From Pirellulales bacterium (lineage in GTDB: Bacteria; Planctomycetota; Planctomycetia; Pirellulales; JACPPG01), in assembly GCA_035546535.1 (NCBI GenBank), contig DASZWQ010000031.1, forward strand, positions 1-64,000: DNA of 64,000 bases. Reading direction: 5' to 3'. The first letter of the stretch is position 1, and every line of letters starts with the position of its first letter. The notes beneath the pieces were generated by a model, which did no database searches, was not told the origin of the DNA, and saw only the letters and a list, made by a program, of their open reading frames with translations. Below are positions 48,165-56,688 of this stretch, one piece after another. The position numbers and the translations under genes were made by a program.

Positions 48165-48315
48165 GAATTCTCCGATCGTGCGGCAGTGGGGTTAACAGCC
48201 CAATCCGGCGGGCTGCCACGACGGACCCTAATCTAGACCGGAGAATCGAAAAAAGTAAATGCCAGCTGCCAGAGGGGCCCCTCGGCGGATGCCGGCCAGG
48301 GTGCCTGTCGTCGGC

Positions 48316-49737
48316 TTATCGCTCGAGATTGGCCGGCAGCCGACCTTGCTGCACGGCATGCTCGAAAGTCGCGAAGTCTTCCTCGTTCTGATCCGCATAA
48401 GACTCGGCAAAGTCGGCCACGGCCTCGTCGAAAGAGTCGCTGGTCCCGAGGTAGGAACTGATGGCGCGCGAATCGCCCGAGCGCGCGTGAGCCCGGGCCA
48501 ACACCCAACCGCAGCTTTCGGCATACGCAGCCATGGTTTCGGCATCGTACAGCTCGACCAGCGGCTTGATCTTCACGTCGCGCAACTGGCGAATGTAGAA
48601 GTGCCGGCCGTTTTCGCCGTGCGTCCACCCCAGGAACAGATCGCTTGCGGCCTGCATCAGCCGCTGGCCAACGACCACTCGCTCGCCCGGTTCGTACTTC
48701 GAGGCGCCGGCATACGGCTCGAGCACCGAGCGCTGCGCCTCCTTGACCTGTAAGAACAGTGCATCGCCGGGGCCGGCCATCAACAGAAAGACCCCGCAGC
48801 GCGTTCCCACGCTGCCCACGCCCACGACCTTGATCGCGTGGTCGGTGAGTGCGTAACGATCGAGTAGCACCCGGCGCTCGTCGGGCAGCGTCGAGCGGTA
48901 CCGATCGAATGCCGCGCGCAAATGATCGACCAGCTCCACCGCTTCGGCGTGCACTGGATGATAAACCAGTGGCGGATTGTCGCGGATCAATGTTTTGTCA
49001 CCGGACTGGATGAGCAGTTTGGCAGCCTCGTGCTCGACCGCTCCTTGGCCGGCGCTGCGGATCTCGTCGCGGTCGCGGCGGCTAAAGGCGCGCTCCGGCA
49101 ACCGCTTGAGCAACTCATCGACGTCGACGCGCTCATACCAAACGTCGAGCGCGGTCATCGTGGCAAACCGCGCCATTCGTTGGCGGTAGCTCCGACAACA
49201 CGCTACGGCCGCGGCGCGTTGTTGCGAACGCTTGAACCGATTGTTGCGCCCCGCGATGACGAAACTCGTCGCCAGACGCTTTACATCCCATTCCCACGGG
49301 GCGGGTAACGTTTCGTCGAAATCGTTGACATCGAAAACCAAGCGCCGCTCGGGCGTGGCGAACACGCCGAAATTCATCAAGTGGCAATCGCCGCAGGCCT
49401 GTACGCGCAGCCCTGTCGAAGGCGTCTGCGCCAAATCGGCGGCCATGATCGCGGCGCCGCCGCGATAAAAGGCAAACGGCGAAGCGAGCATTCGCCCATA
49501 ACGGATCGGCAGCAAATGCGAAACGCGATCCGCGCTCGACTCTTCGAGGACCTGCACCGGATCGCGGCGGTCGAGCGCCGGCTTGTAAATGCCGTGGTCG
49601 GATCGCGGCGTTTGCTTGCGTAAGGATTTCCCGTGAGGGACTTGCTCTCCGTTGCCCGGTGGATGATCGTCGGGCGATGGCGTTTGATTCTCCACGCCGA
49701 CTGCGCCTTTCTTACCGGCCGACTTGATCTTGCCCAT
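48316..49737 (-). CDS. DUF2252 family protein
   Basis: This 473-residue cytoplasmic protein matches the DUF2252 family in length and pattern. It has an R-M-x-x-S-P-F-A-F-Y-R-G core, G-D-C-H-x-x-N-F-G (a kinase-fold-like catalytic-loop motif) near residue 113, F-D-V-N-D-F-D-E-T and a downstream W-D-x-K-R-L-A. The family is related to protein/aminoglycoside kinases, so phosphotransfer is a plausible but unproven role. GAGGAGG precedes the ATG on the minus strand. The first 40 residues are low-complexity and charged. Confidence 0.88.
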   Translation of the reverse strand: MGKIKSAGKKGAVGVENQTPSPDDHPPGNGEQVPHGKSLRKQTPRSDHGIYKPALDRRDPVQVLEESSADRVSHLLPIRYGRMLASPFAFYRGGAAIMAADLAQTPSTGLRVQACGDCHLMNFGVFATPERRLVFDVNDFDETLPAPWEWDVKRLATSFVIAGRNNRFKRSQQRAAAVACCRSYRQRMARFATMTALDVWYERVDVDELLKRLPERAFSRRDRDEIRSAGQGAVEHEAAKLLIQSGDKTLIRDNPPLVYHPVHAEAVELVDHLRAAFDRYRSTLPDERRVLLDRYALTDHAIKVVGVGSVGTRCGVFLLMAGPGDALFLQVKEAQRSVLEPYAGASKYEPGERVVVGQRLMQAASDLFLGWTHGENGRHFYIRQLRDVKIKPLVELYDAETMAAYAESCGWVLARAHARSGDSRAISSYLGTSDSFDEAVADFAESYADQNEEDFATFEHAVQQGRLPANLER

Positions 49738-49868
49738 ACAACCGCCTCCTCAATTGAGCAGACAGCGAATCAGCAGTGCGCCGCAACAGAGAATCCCTGT
49801 GTCGAGGGACGGCAGAACCGTCAAAGAAACATGGTACAGCGCCGCGTGTCGGCCGCCAAATTCACACA

Positions 49869-49909
49869 GGCGCCGGTAGTGGGTCAGTCGGACCCACTAC
49901 CCAAGCGCC
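49869..49909. repeat. Long perfect hairpin element
   Basis: GGTAGTGGGTC (49875-49885) pairs perfectly with GACCCACTACC (49891-49901) over a 5-nt AGTCG loop. An outer GGCGC/GCGCC pair extends the structure. It lies in the gap between two minus-strand genes with no T-tract on either side, so it is more like a REP-type element than a terminator. Confidence 0.7.
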
Positions 49910-49964
49910 GATAGTGTTCCGTTGGAAACGGCACGACTTCGCAAGCGCCACCCGCAATCGGCCG

Positions 49965-50963
49965 TCATTTGCCGCGACGATGCTCGACGTCCCAGGAATG
50001 CACCTGTTGCGCCAGGTGAACCGTCTCCGGCTCGTTGTGCAGTACACCGTAATAAAAGAGCGCCTCGGAAACTTCCCGGTAATTCACCTGCTTGATGCCC
50101 CCCGAACCGGCCAGTTCCTTGCCGGTGCCGGTGCGCGTGTTGCCTTCGATTTCGATCTCACCGGTCGGCTTGATCCGCGTGCGCTCCCAGCGCATGGCTT
50201 TTTCGATCGCCGCATCAAGTTCGGGCTCTGGCACGTAGATCGACAGGTGCTGGCCCATTAGAATCACGACCGCGTTATAGCTGGAGTCGCGCCCGCCGCG
50301 CTCGATGAAGACGCCTTCGTCGTCGCGCCGCTCCAAGGCCAGCTTGAGGAGCTTGTGCGCCGATTCGATCATCTGCGCATCGTTGAGCACCAGTCCGCAG
50401 AGGCCGAATGCCTTGGCCGCGATCACCAGGCGGTTGGCCGTGTGACCGACCTTGGGCAGAATGGTCGGGTAGCCCTTCTGAATGAAATCGCACGCCCGGC
50501 GCATCTTGGGCGTGACTTCTTCGACCTGCTTCTGAAAGCGCGGCGCCAGCGGTGATGCCTGTAGCACGAGCAGCGCGCGGCCCAACTCCTGCAAAAAGAA
50601 ATAGGCGTTCTCCACGCGGATGGCGTAGACCGTGATCGGCAGATCGCCCGGTTTGCCGCCGCCGGCGAATCCGCCGTCGTCGATCTGCGTGGCGAACGTG
50701 GCCTGGATCGATTTCCAGGCGTCTGCGGCGCGCTCCTCGTCTCCCAAGGCCACCGCCGCGGTCAAATACCGGCATCCGCCTCGACCGAGAATCGTCGTGC
50801 CCAAGCGCTCGGGGACCATCTGCCCGAGCATCGGCCGCGGCATTTTTTGCAGGAGATCATACTCAGCGCGGTTCGGCTCACCGGCCGATGTCGCCGTCGC
50901 TAATCGCCATAGCACCAGGCCGAAAAAGATCGACCTGAGAATCGCAGTCGAACAGTTATTCAT
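49965..50963 (-). CDS. Unknown exported protein, cyclophilin operon partner
   Basis: This 332-residue protein has a signal peptide (hydrophobic core ending S-A-G-E) and a mostly alpha-helical body of unrecognised family. Recurrent G-G-F/G-x-x-G motifs (I-D-D-G-G-F-A-G-G-G near residue 94) and aromatic-rich helices would fit an alpha/alpha-toroid such as a lyase or cyclase-like barrel, but no catalytic residues can be named. ATG 50963 lies 8 nt after the stop of the cyclophilin gene, so the two are almost certainly one operon; an upstream TTG (50987) would overlap that gene. Confidence 0.7.
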   Translation of the reverse strand: MNNCSTAILRSIFFGLVLWRLATATSAGEPNRAEYDLLQKMPRPMLGQMVPERLGTTILGRGGCRYLTAAVALGDEERAADAWKSIQATFATQIDDGGFAGGGKPGDLPITVYAIRVENAYFFLQELGRALLVLQASPLAPRFQKQVEEVTPKMRRACDFIQKGYPTILPKVGHTANRLVIAAKAFGLCGLVLNDAQMIESAHKLLKLALERRDDEGVFIERGGRDSSYNAVVILMGQHLSIYVPEPELDAAIEKAMRWERTRIKPTGEIEIEGNTRTGTGKELAGSGGIKQVNYREVSEALFYYGVLHNEPETVHLAQQVHSWDVEHRRGK

Positions 50964-50971
50964 CAACGGAA

Positions 50972-51535
50972 CTACAACTCGCCGCAATCGGCGACGACGA
51001 TTTTGGCCGACGTCGCGCCCGATTGCGAGCCCATCGACTCGATCTTCTTCACCACGTCCATTCCTTCAACCACCTGGCCGAATACGACGTGCTTGCCGTC
51101 GAGCCAGGGCGTGGCCACCGTACACAGAAAGAATTGCGAGCCGTTGGTGTTCGGGCCGGCATTGGCCATGCTCAACACACCCGCGCCCGTGTGCTTCAGC
51201 TTGAAATTCTCATCGGCGAATTTTTCGCCGTAGATCGACTTTCCGCCGGTGCCGTTGCCGCGGGTGAAATCACCCCCTTGGCACATGAAGTTGGGAATCA
51301 CGCGGTGGAAGGGGCTCCCCTTGTAGCCAAAGCCCTTTTCGCCGGTGCACAACTGGCGGAAATTCTCGGCCGTCTTGGGCACCACGTCGGAGCGCAGCTC
51401 CATCACGATCCGGCCGATCGGTTTACCGTCGGCCGTGACGTCGAAATAGACACGCGGCAGTTTTTCGCCCGCCGCATGTGCGGCCGAAGCCCCCAGCGCC
51501 AATCCGACCATCACGAACATGCACAGCTGAAACAT
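50972..51535 (-). CDS. Exported cyclophilin-type peptidyl-prolyl isomerase
   Basis: This 187-residue protein assists folding of exported proteins by proline isomerisation. It has a signal peptide (about 1-21) and the full cyclophilin core: [14 protein letters not shown] (active-site Arg and Phe), G-T-G-G-K-S-I-Y-G, and the second block [14 protein letters not shown]. Catalytic-region residues look intact. GGAGG precedes the ATG on the minus strand. The downstream gene overlaps its regulation (8-nt gap). Confidence 0.95.
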   Translation of the reverse strand: MFQLCMFVMVGLALGASAAHAAGEKLPRVYFDVTADGKPIGRIVMELRSDVVPKTAENFRQLCTGEKGFGYKGSPFHRVIPNFMCQGGDFTRGNGTGGKSIYGEKFADENFKLKHTGAGVLSMANAGPNTNGSQFFLCTVATPWLDGKHVVFGQVVEGMDVVKKIESMGSQSGATSAKIVVADCGEL

Positions 51536-51750
51536 CTGAGAGCCTCCGTGTGTTGGGCCAATGCGGTCTTGGTTACATGCGATTACGAAGCGAGCGTGCC
51601 ATGGCCTTCGGGCGCGAGCCGAGGTGGGCCCAGGCCGACGGCCAAACAGTCCAGCCCGTCATTCGTCACGCATTGTACCTATGGGCTGCCATCGGCATAG
51701 CCCGGGGGCCAATCGCCGCAGCACAGAAGGCCGGTTCTGAAGAGAGGACT

Positions 51751-52422
51751 TCAGGCCGCCGGCCTGGTCAGCCAGACATTGAAGCCGATCGATTCGGCCT
51801 CGATTTGGCACGAGCCAAAGGCGCTCTCCCGCGCCAGGCGTTCGAATTCCGTGCGGCTCTTGGCACGCTTCAACAGCATGTGCTTGAACGTCCAGCGGAC
51901 GATCGCGCTATTGGCCCGGCCCAGGTTCATGTCGGCGACGCACGCATTGATGTCGTCTTGCGAAGCGTCTTTTGAGAGATCGACGATCCACGCCTGGCCG
52001 CCGGGGCGCAGGACGCGATGCATCTCATCGAGCGCCTCGACCGGCCGCGAGAAATTCTTGAACGCCGCGCGGCAGATGATGAAATCGAATTCGTTATCGG
52101 CAAAGGGCATCGCAGCCGCGTCTCCTTGATGAAACTCGGCCGTCACGCCGGCTTGCCGCGCGCTCTCGGTGGCCATCGCGACAAAGGAATGGCTGATATC
52201 CAGCCCCACGACGTGGCATCGGCCGAAGCGGGCGAGCTCGATCGATAGGTAGCCAGGGCCCGGCGCGACCTCCAGAACTTTCGCGCCGGCGGCCACGCGT
52301 GCGTTCACGTCGGCGGCACCTTTGCGGTAGTCGTCCATGCTGCCGCGCGTGATACGGGCGTACCAGCGGGCCAGATATCCTTCGAGCGGCAGCCCGATAT
52401 AACCCTTTGTTGCGCGCACCAT
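51751..52422 (-). CDS. Class I SAM-dependent methyltransferase
   Basis: This 223-residue protein has motif I L-E-V-A-P-G-P-G-Y (residues 50-58), G-L-D-I-S in the post-I position, and F-D-F-I-I-C-R-A-A-F-K-N-F as the post-II/DPPY-equivalent region, with M-H-R-V-L-R-P-G-G as motif III. The arrangement is typical of UbiE-like small-molecule methylases. Substrate is not assignable. GAGG precedes the ATG on the minus strand. Confidence 0.86.
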   Translation of the reverse strand: MVRATKGYIGLPLEGYLARWYARITRGSMDDYRKGAADVNARVAAGAKVLEVAPGPGYLSIELARFGRCHVVGLDISHSFVAMATESARQAGVTAEFHQGDAAAMPFADNEFDFIICRAAFKNFSRPVEALDEMHRVLRPGGQAWIVDLSKDASQDDINACVADMNLGRANSAIVRWTFKHMLLKRAKSRTEFERLARESAFGSCQIEAESIGFNVWLTRPAA

Positions 52423-52500
52423 CGCTGTGGAACCTCACTTTGAAAGAGGAAGAGTTGCCAGAGCGGGCGCTCGAACGGTTGGCGCTGGCAGGCAACCGAA

Positions 52501-52830
52501 CTAGGCGCGCGGCGGAGCCGATTCCGGCACCGCGTCGCGACGCCCCCCGACTTCGACTTTGAAGGATCCCAGGCCAACGCGTACCGATTGATCGCCGGCC
52601 ATCGCCAGGCGCGCCGCCTCACCATCGGCGCTTGCTTCCAAAACGGTCTTGATGTCGGCCGCCGACATGCCGCGTTCAAGCATGTCGTGCTTGAGCGTGG
52701 CATCGATCTCGGACTGGTGAGAGCGACGCAGGTAGTCGGTGATGAATACGATCGCCACGCAGGCTACGATCACTGCCGCGACCATGGCGCACACGGCTAA
52801 CCACGGATTTGCCATCAATATCTGCTGCAT
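52501..52830 (-). CDS. Small single-span membrane protein of unknown function
   Basis: This 109-residue protein has one N-terminal membrane helix (about 8-30) then a short cytoplasmic or periplasmic tail with S-H-Q-S-E-I-D-A-T-L-K-H-D-M-L-E-R-G and a M-S-A-A-D-I-K-T-V-L-E-A-S helix. A GGAGGAGG sequence lies about 8 nt before this ATG on the minus strand; the longer frame upstream lacks such a signal. The tail helix pattern recalls DUF-type proteins that follow a transmembrane helix with a UBA-like S-A-A-D-I motif, but this is only a comparison. Confidence 0.68.
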   Translation of the reverse strand: MQQILMANPWLAVCAMVAAVIVACVAIVFITDYLRRSHQSEIDATLKHDMLERGMSAADIKTVLEASADGEAARLAMAGDQSVRVGLGSFKVEVGGRRDAVPESAPPRA

Positions 52831-52973
52831 GATTCGATTCCTCCTCCGGCCAGCCCCGGCCACGAGCTTCCCACGCGCTCGGACATTTATTCGACGCCCG
52901 TTACCTCTTATTAGACGCTGGCGCACGAAAAATGCAAAAAAGGGCGATGCAAGGCAGGAGAACTGCAAAATCC

Positions 52974-53038
52974 GTAGCCGGGGCCTGCGACCCCGGAAGC
53001 GACATCGTGAAATCCCGGCCTTCACAGAGGCCGGCTAC
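52974..53038. repeat. Composite palindromic intergenic element
   Basis: Outer arms GTAGCCGG (52974-52981) and CCGGCTAC (53031-53038) are perfectly complementary. Inside lie two hairpins: CCGGGG-CCTGCGA-CCCCGG (52978-52996) and CCGGCCT-TCACAG-AGGCCGG (53015-53034). The outer and inner pairings overlap, so the element can switch between one long stem and two hairpins. Confidence 0.68.
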
Positions 53039-53118
53039 AGAAGATACGCGCGCAGAATCTCAACTTTGCAGGTCTCCTGCGGTGCAAGGAGGCCAAGAAC
53101 GCACCGGCAGTCGGCGGA

Positions 53119-54390
53119 CTACGCCGCCGCCGGCCGGGCCGGCCATACCGAGCCGTGCGGCCGTCGCAGTACGTAGATCCACAGCCCGGCGGCGATCACC
53201 AGCACCAGCAGGCTGATATTCTGGGAAATGCTCAGGCCGGTGCCGAAGACGGGGCCCTCGTCGGTGCGAATGATCTCGAGCAGAAAGCGCGTTACGCCGT
53301 GCAGCGTCAGGGTCCAGGCGGTTACCTCGCCGTCGTGCTGGCGGAACGGGTAATAGGCGAGCAAGAACAGGCACAACAAAAAGGCATCGATCGCGCTGTA
53401 CAACTGCGTAGGATGAACCGGTCGGCTGTGGTCGTGCGTGCCAGCCATCAAAGAAAAGCGACGGACACCGCGCTGGGTGGCTAATTCCAGCGGCTTGTCG
53501 GCGGCAAACGCTTCGGCGATCTGCTTCTGCGCTTCTTCCAGCGTGTCGACGTTGTGGCGGTTGATCTGCTGAATGCGTTCGCCCGCCGATATTCCCAGTG
53601 CCGCGCTTTCTTGGCTAGCACTGAGCGAGCCGATCACGGGTCGATGCTCGGCATCGGCCACGACCGTCAGGCCGTAGACTTGTCCCAAGCGGATCTGCTG
53701 CTCGTGCGGAGGGCTGTCGGCCGGAAATGTCACGGCCCACGGCAAATCGCACGGTCCACCAAAGCAACATCCATTCAGAAAACAACCGATGCGTCCCAGC
53801 CCCAATCCCAACACGACACCGGGCGCGATCAAGTCGGCCAGGGCGAGGCCCGGTAGCCGATGCCGATAGATAAAGGCAATGAGCGCCAGCCCGCCCACGA
53901 GCAACATGCCGTAGACGACGAGCCCTCCCTCTTGAATGCTGATGGCGGTGACGAATGCTTCCTGCCACGATTTATCGACGAAGAGCCGGTCCCAGTATTC
54001 GATCAAGTAGAAGATGCGCGCGCCGATGATGCCGCTGACGAACAGCCAGAAGGCCAGCGACAGAATCACTTCCGGATCGACGCCCATCCGCCGTGCCCGA
54101 TAGGCCGACAGGCCCACGCCCGATGTCACGGCTACCAGCAGCATCACGCCGTAGCCGCGCACCGGCAAACCGTTTTCGTCCGAGATGGCAGGCAGCAGGT
54201 AAGCAATCACGGCCCCCAGCACGAGCAGCACCGGCACATAGCCGCGCGTGTCAGAGCTAAAGCCCTGGCGGCGCACTAACCAACCGAGGAACACGATGCT
54301 GGCGATCGCCCAGATGACCAAGAGCAGGCCATATCCGAAGACAGGCACACCGGCAATCTCGGCAGGGATGTAGAAAAGGGTGGAACGCAT
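53119..54390 (-). CDS. lgt: Prolipoprotein diacylglyceryl transferase with PDZ-like insertion
   Basis: Lgt attaches diacylglycerol to the lipobox cysteine of prolipoproteins in the inner membrane. At 423 residues this is longer than usual (about 260-300). Core motifs are visible: E-G-G-L-V-V-Y-G (156-161), where many Lgts have H in place of Y160, G-R-I-G-C-F-L-N-G (199-207) including the essential Arg, and H-P-T-Q-L-Y (326-331). Two oddities stand out. The first two-helix unit appears twice (about 12-70 and 75-135, each starting P-V-x-G-Y-G). A PDZ-like segment (about 250-310, V-I-G-S-L-S-x-x-S-x-A...G-I-S-A-G-E-R-I-Q-Q-I-N) is inserted before H-P-T-Q-L-Y. It serves lipoproteins such as the one at 4801-6429. 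Confidence 0.93.
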   Translation of the reverse strand: MRSTLFYIPAEIAGVPVFGYGLLLVIWAIASIVFLGWLVRRQGFSSDTRGYVPVLLVLGAVIAYLLPAISDENGLPVRGYGVMLLVAVTSGVGLSAYRARRMGVDPEVILSLAFWLFVSGIIGARIFYLIEYWDRLFVDKSWQEAFVTAISIQEGGLVVYGMLLVGGLALIAFIYRHRLPGLALADLIAPGVVLGLGLGRIGCFLNGCCFGGPCDLPWAVTFPADSPPHEQQIRLGQVYGLTVVADAEHRPVIGSLSASQESAALGISAGERIQQINRHNVDTLEEAQKQIAEAFAADKPLELATQRGVRRFSLMAGTHDHSRPVHPTQLYSAIDAFLLCLFLLAYYPFRQHDGEVTAWTLTLHGVTRFLLEIIRTDEGPVFGTGLSISQNISLLVLVIAAGLWIYVLRRPHGSVWPARPAAA

Positions 54391-54515
54391 GGGCAATTCG
54401 TCGGCAGCCGGCAGAGGGCAGCTGGTAGTAGTCGGTTGTCGGTTGTGTGCGATCATCTGGCCGCCGGGCTTGCCGGGCGACCAGTAGTCACTTGTCAGTG
54501 TGTGTTGGTCGGGCG

Positions 54516-55409
54516 TTATTTCATGCCTTGCCCAAGGAAACAATTATCAATCAGTCGCACGCCCGCGATGCGAGCCGCAATGAGCGCAACGGTCGTGGGC
54601 GTGGTCGCAGGGACCTCGGCCAGCGTTTCGCTATCGGCCAGCGCCAGGTAATCGATCGTCACGCCCGGCGTCTCATCGAAGAGGCTTTTCATGCGTTCTT
54701 TGATCGTTGCGGCGTCGCGCTCTCCCTTGGCAAAAAGTTCGCAAGCCAGCGCCAGGCTGCGGCTCAGTACCAGGCCGCGGCGCCGATCTTCGGCCGACAG
54801 GTACGCGTTGCGCGAGCTCATCGCCAGGCCGTCTGACTCGCGGACCGTTGGGCAGACGCGAATCGTCACCGGCACGTCGAGATCATCGACCATGCGGCGC
54901 ACCACCAGCGATTGCTGATAATCCTTCTGTCCGAAAAAGGCCACGTCGGGTCGCACCATGTTGAAGAGCTTCAGCACGACGGTTGCTACACCGCGAAAAT
55001 GCCCCGGCCGGAATTTGCCTTCCAGCGGTGCAGCCACGGTCGAGGGTTCCACCACCGTGCTGTTTTCCGCGCGATAGACTTCCTCGCGCGCCGGAGCAAA
55101 CACCAGGTCGACGCCGTGCGGCGACAACTTCGTTACATCGCGTAACAAGTCGCGCGGGTAACGTTCGAAATCTTCGCTGGGACCAAATTGCGTCGGGTTG
55201 ACGAAGATCGACACCACGACGCGCGTGCATTCTCGCTTCGCCGCATCGACCAGGCTCAAGTGTCCCGCGTGCAAGGCCCCCATCGTGGGCACGAAGGCAA
55301 TCGATTCGCCCGCCGCGCGCCAGCGGTCCATGACGGCGCGCAATTCTCCGCGGGTCGTGACCATAGCGCAACCGGCTGCCGCGGCCTGATCGAGCGATGC
55401 CTGTTTCAT
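54516..55409 (-). CDS. panC: Pantothenate synthetase (pantoate-beta-alanine ligase)
   Basis: PanC joins pantoate and beta-alanine using ATP in CoA biosynthesis. The 297 residues have P-T-M-G-A-L-H-A-G-H (ATP-binding HxGH), F-V-N-P-T-Q-F, G-Q-K-D-Y-Q-Q and the S-S-R-N-x-x-L K-M-S-K-S-like loop. ATG 55409 is the upstream choice; ATG 55364 would give a shorter N-terminus closer to E. coli PanC. Neither has a strong ribosome-binding site. It lies 76 nt after folK and is likely co-transcribed with it. Confidence 0.94.
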   Translation of the reverse strand: MKQASLDQAAAAGCAMVTTRGELRAVMDRWRAAGESIAFVPTMGALHAGHLSLVDAAKRECTRVVVSIFVNPTQFGPSEDFERYPRDLLRDVTKLSPHGVDLVFAPAREEVYRAENSTVVEPSTVAAPLEGKFRPGHFRGVATVVLKLFNMVRPDVAFFGQKDYQQSLVVRRMVDDLDVPVTIRVCPTVRESDGLAMSSRNAYLSAEDRRRGLVLSRSLALACELFAKGERDAATIKERMKSLFDETPGVTIDYLALADSETLAEVPATTPTTVALIAARIAGVRLIDNCFLGQGMK

Positions 55410-55485
55410 GCAAATCTGCCGAACTATCTCGAAATCTTGGGGGCGATGGTTATTGAACAACTCAGTCGTCGCTCGGCGAGGGTTG

Positions 55486-56478
55486 TCAGCTCATGGCTGC
55501 GATCGCCGCCGTCACTTCAGCGACCTGCGCCGTCGGACTGCCCTCGCTGACAATCAAAACCGGTCCAACTCCCGGTTGCTGCGCCGTCGCCCGAAGCGCC
55601 CGGCGAAGTGCCTCATTGCGATCCACGGCACTTGGCTCGCCTGGCGGATCGAGCAAGACAAGTAGCTTCGGCCGAACCGCTTCCGAGCTTGCGGCGTCGA
55701 TCAGACCTTCGAGTTCCTTCCGGTCGTGGCCATCGTTCCATGCTGAAACGTAAGCCCGCGATTGTTCCAGCCAGAAATCACTGATCGCAAGCCGCGCCTT
55801 TGCTCCCCACCTGTGGGGATCGAGTAGCATGCACCGGCGGGTGAGCAATTCTATCTCCGCCGCACGGGCGCGACCAGCCGAGTCTTTGCTGCTCGGCGCC
55901 GCCGAGAGTTCAGGCACGTCGGCGATCAGCCGGGCATCGAGCTGTGTGGCAAGCTGCGCCGCGAGGGCAGTTTTTCCCACGCCCGGCCGCCCAGTCACCG
56001 CCACGTAAGGCACCGCGAAACGCAGGTGGTCGCGCAACTGGAGCAACGTCCAGCCGATCGCAGGATGTCGCCAATCGGGCGCGATTTCCGCGGCTGGCTC
56101 AACGACGAATTTGCGAAAAGCCATCCGCGGATGAGGTAGCACCAGCCGCGGCGTGTCGAGTTGCACGTCATCGTACAGGAGAAGATCGAGATCGATCGTA
56201 CGCGGCCCCCAATGCACCGCGCGCACGCGGCCGAGCGATGTCTCGATCTCTGCAAGCGTGGCGAGCACTTGCGCCGGCGAATGCGATGTCTCGACGATCG
56301 CCGCGCCGTTGAGGTAGGTTTGCTGATCCGCCGGGCCGCCGACCGGCGCCGTTTCGTGCCAGGTGCTTCGGCCGCGCAAGTCGAAGCCAGTGTGCGCGGC
56401 GAGCAGGCCGACCGCGCGGGATAGGGTCGCCGGCCGATCCCCTTCATTCGATCCCAAGGCGATCAAGCACAGCGACAT
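55486..56478 (-). CDS. folK: HPPK (FolK) fused to a P-loop kinase domain
   Basis: The N-terminal half (about 1-150) is 6-hydroxymethyl-7,8-dihydropterin pyrophosphokinase: A-L-G-S-N (7-11), G-P-R-T-I-D-L-D (91-98) and L-P-H-P-R (114-118). The enzyme makes the folate precursor pyrophosphate. The C-terminal half (about 157-330) adds a P-loop G-R-P-G-V-G-K-T (163-170) and a downstream L-L-V-L-L-D-P strand like a deoxynucleoside-kinase Walker B. No stop or shift separates the domains. ATG 56478 begins at the usual HPPK start. Whether the kinase phosphorylates a deoxynucleoside or another substrate is not resolved. Confidence 0.9.
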   Translation of the reverse strand: MSLCLIALGSNEGDRPATLSRAVGLLAAHTGFDLRGRSTWHETAPVGGPADQQTYLNGAAIVETSHSPAQVLATLAEIETSLGRVRAVHWGPRTIDLDLLLYDDVQLDTPRLVLPHPRMAFRKFVVEPAAEIAPDWRHPAIGWTLLQLRDHLRFAVPYVAVTGRPGVGKTALAAQLATQLDARLIADVPELSAAPSSKDSAGRARAAEIELLTRRCMLLDPHRWGAKARLAISDFWLEQSRAYVSAWNDGHDRKELEGLIDAASSEAVRPKLLVLLDPPGEPSAVDRNEALRRALRATAQQPGVGPVLIVSEGSPTAQVAEVTAAIAAMS

Positions 56479-56682
56479 ATTGCAACGCAAGCGAGAACGA
56501 GGGTGGCTGTGAATCGACCGGCCAAGAATCTCTCCGGCAGGTCAGCGCGCGAGTCGACTCACGGGAAATGACAGCCAGACCTTTCGCGAGGGTAAGCGAC
56601 GGGTAACGACGGCGCGCCGATCACCCGAGGCAGGCGTGCCGACAGCCGGCCACCGGCCGATCGAACCGGAAAGATCGATCTC

Positions 56683-56688
56683 ATTATA
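56683..56688 (-). promoter_or_regulatory. TATAAT -10 box upstream of folK
   Basis: The minus strand reads TATAAT here, about 205 nt before the folK ATG. A weak TTGCGC (56713-56708) lies 19 nt upstream of it. Confidence 0.35.
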
